DNA from: Trichomonas vaginalis G3
Lineage: Eukaryota > Parabasalia > Trichomonadida > Trichomonadidae
NCBI RefSeq assembly: GCF_026262505.1
Contig: NC_067207.1
Coordinates: forward strand, 6,332,252-6,396,251
DNA length: 64,000 nt
Reading direction: 5' to 3'
Part shown: piece after piece, positions 62,035 to 64,000 of the stretch
How positions within the stretch are numbered: position 1 is the stretch's first letter
Layout of the letters: every line of letters begins with the position of its first letter
The notes under the pieces: generated by a model
The model's database searches: none
Told to the model about the DNA's origin: nothing
The model's input: only the letters and a program-made list of their open reading frames with translations
Made by a program: the position numbers and the translations under genes

Positions 62035-62276
62035 AACCTGCTGAATAGAAAGCTCAATTTCTGTGTTTCTAGTTATCGTCAATGAAAAAGATCAATTTGA
62101 AAGTATCAAACCACATATTTATGAAATAACAAGTAGTTAAATGTGTAATTGCAAAATATTTTTACGCATTAAAACTAATCATTTGGTTATATCACCAGAA
62201 TTGTTTTGAAGATATGAAGCAATTAAAGCAAATAATTTTGCCAATTCAAACAGGAGATGAAGCAATCAAAGCAGTT
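62035..62276. other. spacer with a short BEACH-like fragment at 62244-62273
   Basis: The last 30 bases before the Polinton (…GGAGATGAAGCAAT…) match the BEACH gene of this window at about 57,937-57,966 in roughly 26 of 30 positions and would encode QTGDEAIKA, a conserved BEACH motif. This may be a scrap of another BEACH gene interrupted by the Polinton. The rest has no recognisable feature. Confidence 0.4.
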
Positions 62277-62430
62277 AGTATCCCTAACTTGGGTACTGTG
62301 GCACTGCGCGCCTCCGTACACCACTTAGCGGTTTTGACACTTTACGAAACCGGTAACGTATATTTTACAACACAACCATAACACCAACTTAACCTTAAAT
62401 ATTTACAAAACCGTCTGACACATAAACGAC

Positions 62431-62478
62431 TTCACTAACGAACTCACTAACGAATTCACTACCGTCCTCACTAAATAA
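62431..62478. repeat. 12-bp tandem repeat, four units
   Basis: TTCACTAACGAA, CTCACTAACGAA, TTCACTACCGTC and CTCACTAAATAA follow each other, lying inside the presumed terminal repeat of the second Polinton. Confidence 0.85.
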
Positions 62479-62529
62479 AAAATAACCTTATTTTTATTTT
62501 TTTTAAATTTTTTATTTCATTACAAAGAC

Positions 62530-62964
62530 ATGTCTGACTACATTTACTATGATTCTTTCCCAGAACGTTTCCGTGAACTATTCAAAACTCAAGTAAAACT
62601 GAGAAACATGCATTTTAACAAAGACAGACCCATTGACGATGAAAGAAACCCTAAATATATTACAATCCCATATGACGCAAAGTTCATTGCATACATTCCT
62701 TATGGTCGCAGAGGAACGAAAACTATTTCAACAAAGAACAAAAATTATTTCTGGAGCGATGAAGAAAATTGCCTTATCTACATAAATGCATACTTAAATA
62801 AAGCTACATATTGTACAAAAGAAGGTTGGACTGGATTTGAGCTCTACATATACGACGACGATGGAAACAGACGCTGTGTATACCCATACGATAATATGTA
62901 CCATTGTTTTCATCAAGCATTAAACGAATACATAGTCAGTAAGGGTCTCATTCCTGCTGAGTAG
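62530..62964 (+). CDS. Polinton protein of unknown function, 144 aa
   Basis: The ATG follows TTTTTTATTTCATTACAAAGAC, a leader similar to those of the first element's genes. The product is rich in tyrosine and aromatic residues (SDYIYYDSFPERFRELF; ELYIYDDDGNRRCVYPYDNMYHCFHQALNEYI) and looks like a small compact domain of mixed strands and helices. I do not recognise a family. It is the outermost gene beside the element end. Confidence 0.55.
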   Translation: MSDYIYYDSFPERFRELFKTQVKLRNMHFNKDRPIDDERNPKYITIPYDAKFIAYIPYGRRGTKTISTKNKNYFWSDEENCLIYINAYLNKATYCTKEGWTGFELYIYDDDGNRRCVYPYDNMYHCFHQALNEYIVSKGLIPAE

Positions 62965-63098
62965 AAATGTTATATTTTTGTTCTGTCATTTATATAAAAT
63001 TAATGATATCACCACCCTCACACGTATGAAAACATAGCACAAAAATAAATTTAGGTGAAGTGGTGAGATGTCACCTGTTTTTTCACCCGTTGAATTCA

Positions 63099-63623
63099 TT
63101 ACTTTATAACTCTCTTCCTTGGTTTCTTTTTAGTTGCTTTCTTCACGTCTGTCTCCAACTTGACTGTCTTTCTTCTTCGTCCGTAATGATACCAGTTACT
63201 TCCACCAGTCAATGGGTCAAATGGTCTTTCGTAAGGATTTCCATACATTCCATAGGGACCATACGGAAGAACTACTGGTGGAGAAGAAACATTTTCTTTA
63301 GTTCCATCGAATCTATTTAAATGCATTGTTTCACCTTTCATCTGGTCATTAAAGTCTTTTGCATGTTTTGCAAACTCATCGTCCTTTCCTAAAGCATTTT
63401 CTGACTCAGTCGCAACCAAATTGGATGCTTTATTTATGAGCCCTATTTTATTTAATCTTAACTTCTTTGCAACCCAGCCTCCAATCTTCCCTTTATTTGC
63501 ATCTAATGTCTTCGAAACCCTTCCTCCACTCATTTTATTTACTGCGTCATAAGCCCCAAGTGCTTTTGCTCCAAATGCTAATGCTTTTGTTCCCATTGCG
63601 CCTAAAGCTGTCCAAGCTACCAT
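63099..63623 (-). CDS. Polinton protein, hydrophobic Ala/Gly N-terminus and basic tail
   Basis: The 174-residue product starts with an alanine/glycine-rich amphipathic stretch (VAWTALGAMGTKALAFGAKAL), continues with a polar helical middle, a proline/glycine/tyrosine-rich segment (PYGPYGMYGNPYERPFDP) and a strongly basic end (KKATKKKPRKRVIK). This layout recalls small virion-associated proteins that interact with membrane or DNA, but that is speculation. It is followed directly, in the same orientation, by two short upstream genes with no spacing. Confidence 0.55.
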   Translation of the reverse strand: MVAWTALGAMGTKALAFGAKALGAYDAVNKMSGGRVSKTLDANKGKIGGWVAKKLRLNKIGLINKASNLVATESENALGKDDEFAKHAKDFNDQMKGETMHLNRFDGTKENVSSPPVVLPYGPYGMYGNPYERPFDPLTGGSNWYHYGRRRKTVKLETDVKKATKKKPRKRVIK

Positions 63624-63848
63624 TTACACCATATTAAAATCATCTCTCTTCAATATTATCTCATAAAAGTTCTCGTTACTGGAGAAAGTCAATGAAACAT
63701 AAACATTCTCATGGACTTCGTCCTCGCCGCGTTGCGGCTTCATAAACTTCTTTCTTATCTCATCTATACGCTTCAAAATGTCTGAACAATTGCTAACATC
63801 TTCTACAACAGTTATTTCATCATGAATGACCTTCAAGAACAAGCTCAT
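63624..63848 (-). CDS. small Polinton protein, 74 aa, unknown
   Basis: The product (MSLFLKVIHDEITVVEDVS…) looks like a small alpha/beta protein with alternating hydrophobic strands. No family is recognised. Its stop abuts the start of the 63099-63623 gene and its start abuts the stop of the next gene upstream, a tight head-to-tail cluster. Confidence 0.5.
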   Translation of the reverse strand: MSLFLKVIHDEITVVEDVSNCSDILKRIDEIRKKFMKPQRGEDEVHENVYVSLTFSSNENFYEIILKRDDFNMV

Positions 63849-63998
63849 TTAATATGCAATTAAAATCATCTCAATAATGAGTCCATCCTTTCCATCTTTA
63901 GGTAGCACAACATCTTTCATTGAAGAAGGTTCGACAAGTCTTATGTTAAACTTACTGACAAAGTTTGTTATACTATAATGCTTCGGTGGCGAATACAT
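63849..63998 (-). CDS. partial or small Polinton protein at window edge
   Basis: A frame of 49 codons (MYSPPKHYSITNFVSKFNIR … ILIAY) ends immediately before the start of the 74-aa gene. The ATG at 63998 may be the start or an internal codon, because the window ends two bases further on. The contact with the next gene supports it as real; function unknown. Confidence 0.4.
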   Translation of the reverse strand: MYSPPKHYSITNFVSKFNIRLVEPSSMKDVVLPKDGKDGLIIEMILIAY

Positions 63999-64000
63999 GT

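Larger units (their letters stand above)
62277..64000. mobile_element. second Polinton (Maverick), left end, running off the window
   Basis: A candidate terminus AGTATCCC lies at 62277, with GCAGTT just before it as a possible 6-bp target duplication half. A composition shift follows at once (CACTGCGCGCCTCC), then a 12-bp tandem repeat and a T-rich leader, then closely packed genes on both strands with the gene style of the first element. No polymerase or integrase is within view, so the Polinton call rests on end structure and gene style. The genes seen look whole. Confidence 0.55.

Overview
The window is almost certainly nuclear DNA of a trichomonad parasite, best match Trichomonas vaginalis. 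The evidence is AT-rich intergenic DNA, nearly intronless genes, Inr-like TCA(C/T)TTTT motifs a few bases upstream of ATGs, Polinton (Maverick) DNA at both ends, a mariner copy, and lineage-typical surface and ankyrin families (BspA-like leucine-rich repeats, Pmp-like beta-helix proteins, DUF3447-ankyrin proteins). One gene carries an intron with the exact trichomonad signals GTATGT and ACTAACACACAG. No database search was possible; all names come from motif and family recognition.

Layout: 1-~8690 is the end of a degraded Polinton (KilA-N/T5orf172 protein, small genes, integrase and protein-primed DNA polymerase B regions). 9.0-21.8 kb holds host genes: a spliced FCP1/SCP-type phosphatase, a divergent actin-related protein, a 1,481-residue helical-repeat protein, a ceramide-synthase-like TLC protein and an ankyrin gene with a one-base frameshift. 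22-28.6 kb is a damaged surface-protein zone: two broken Pmp-like copies, a VIT/VWA protein, a perfect 135-bp inverted repeat, and a BspA-like gene fused tail to tail to a truncated Pmp copy. 29.2-38.0 kb is one giant minus-strand gene with a CARMIL-like head and an AHNAK-like repeat tail.

38.6-40.9 kb has a divergent pair with ER-membrane roles (CCDC47 homologue; GRAM-VASt sterol-transfer-like protein). 41.6-44.2 kb is a decayed ankyrin gene whose repeats are separated by a ~37-39-bp minisatellite at the same place in each repeat. 45.3-59.0 kb holds a cyclin-dependent kinase, a short DRC12-like coiled coil, a polytopic GT-C-like membrane protein, an R2R3 Myb factor and a 2,456-residue BEACH-WD40 protein. 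59.6-61.7 kb is a third Pmp-like copy split by a truncated mariner element. A 274-bp MITE-like element follows, then a second Polinton begins near 62,277 and runs off the window.

The genes do not form operons; each appears to have its own promoter. Housekeeping genes look intact, while every multicopy surface or ankyrin family member here, except the VIT/VWA gene, is damaged.
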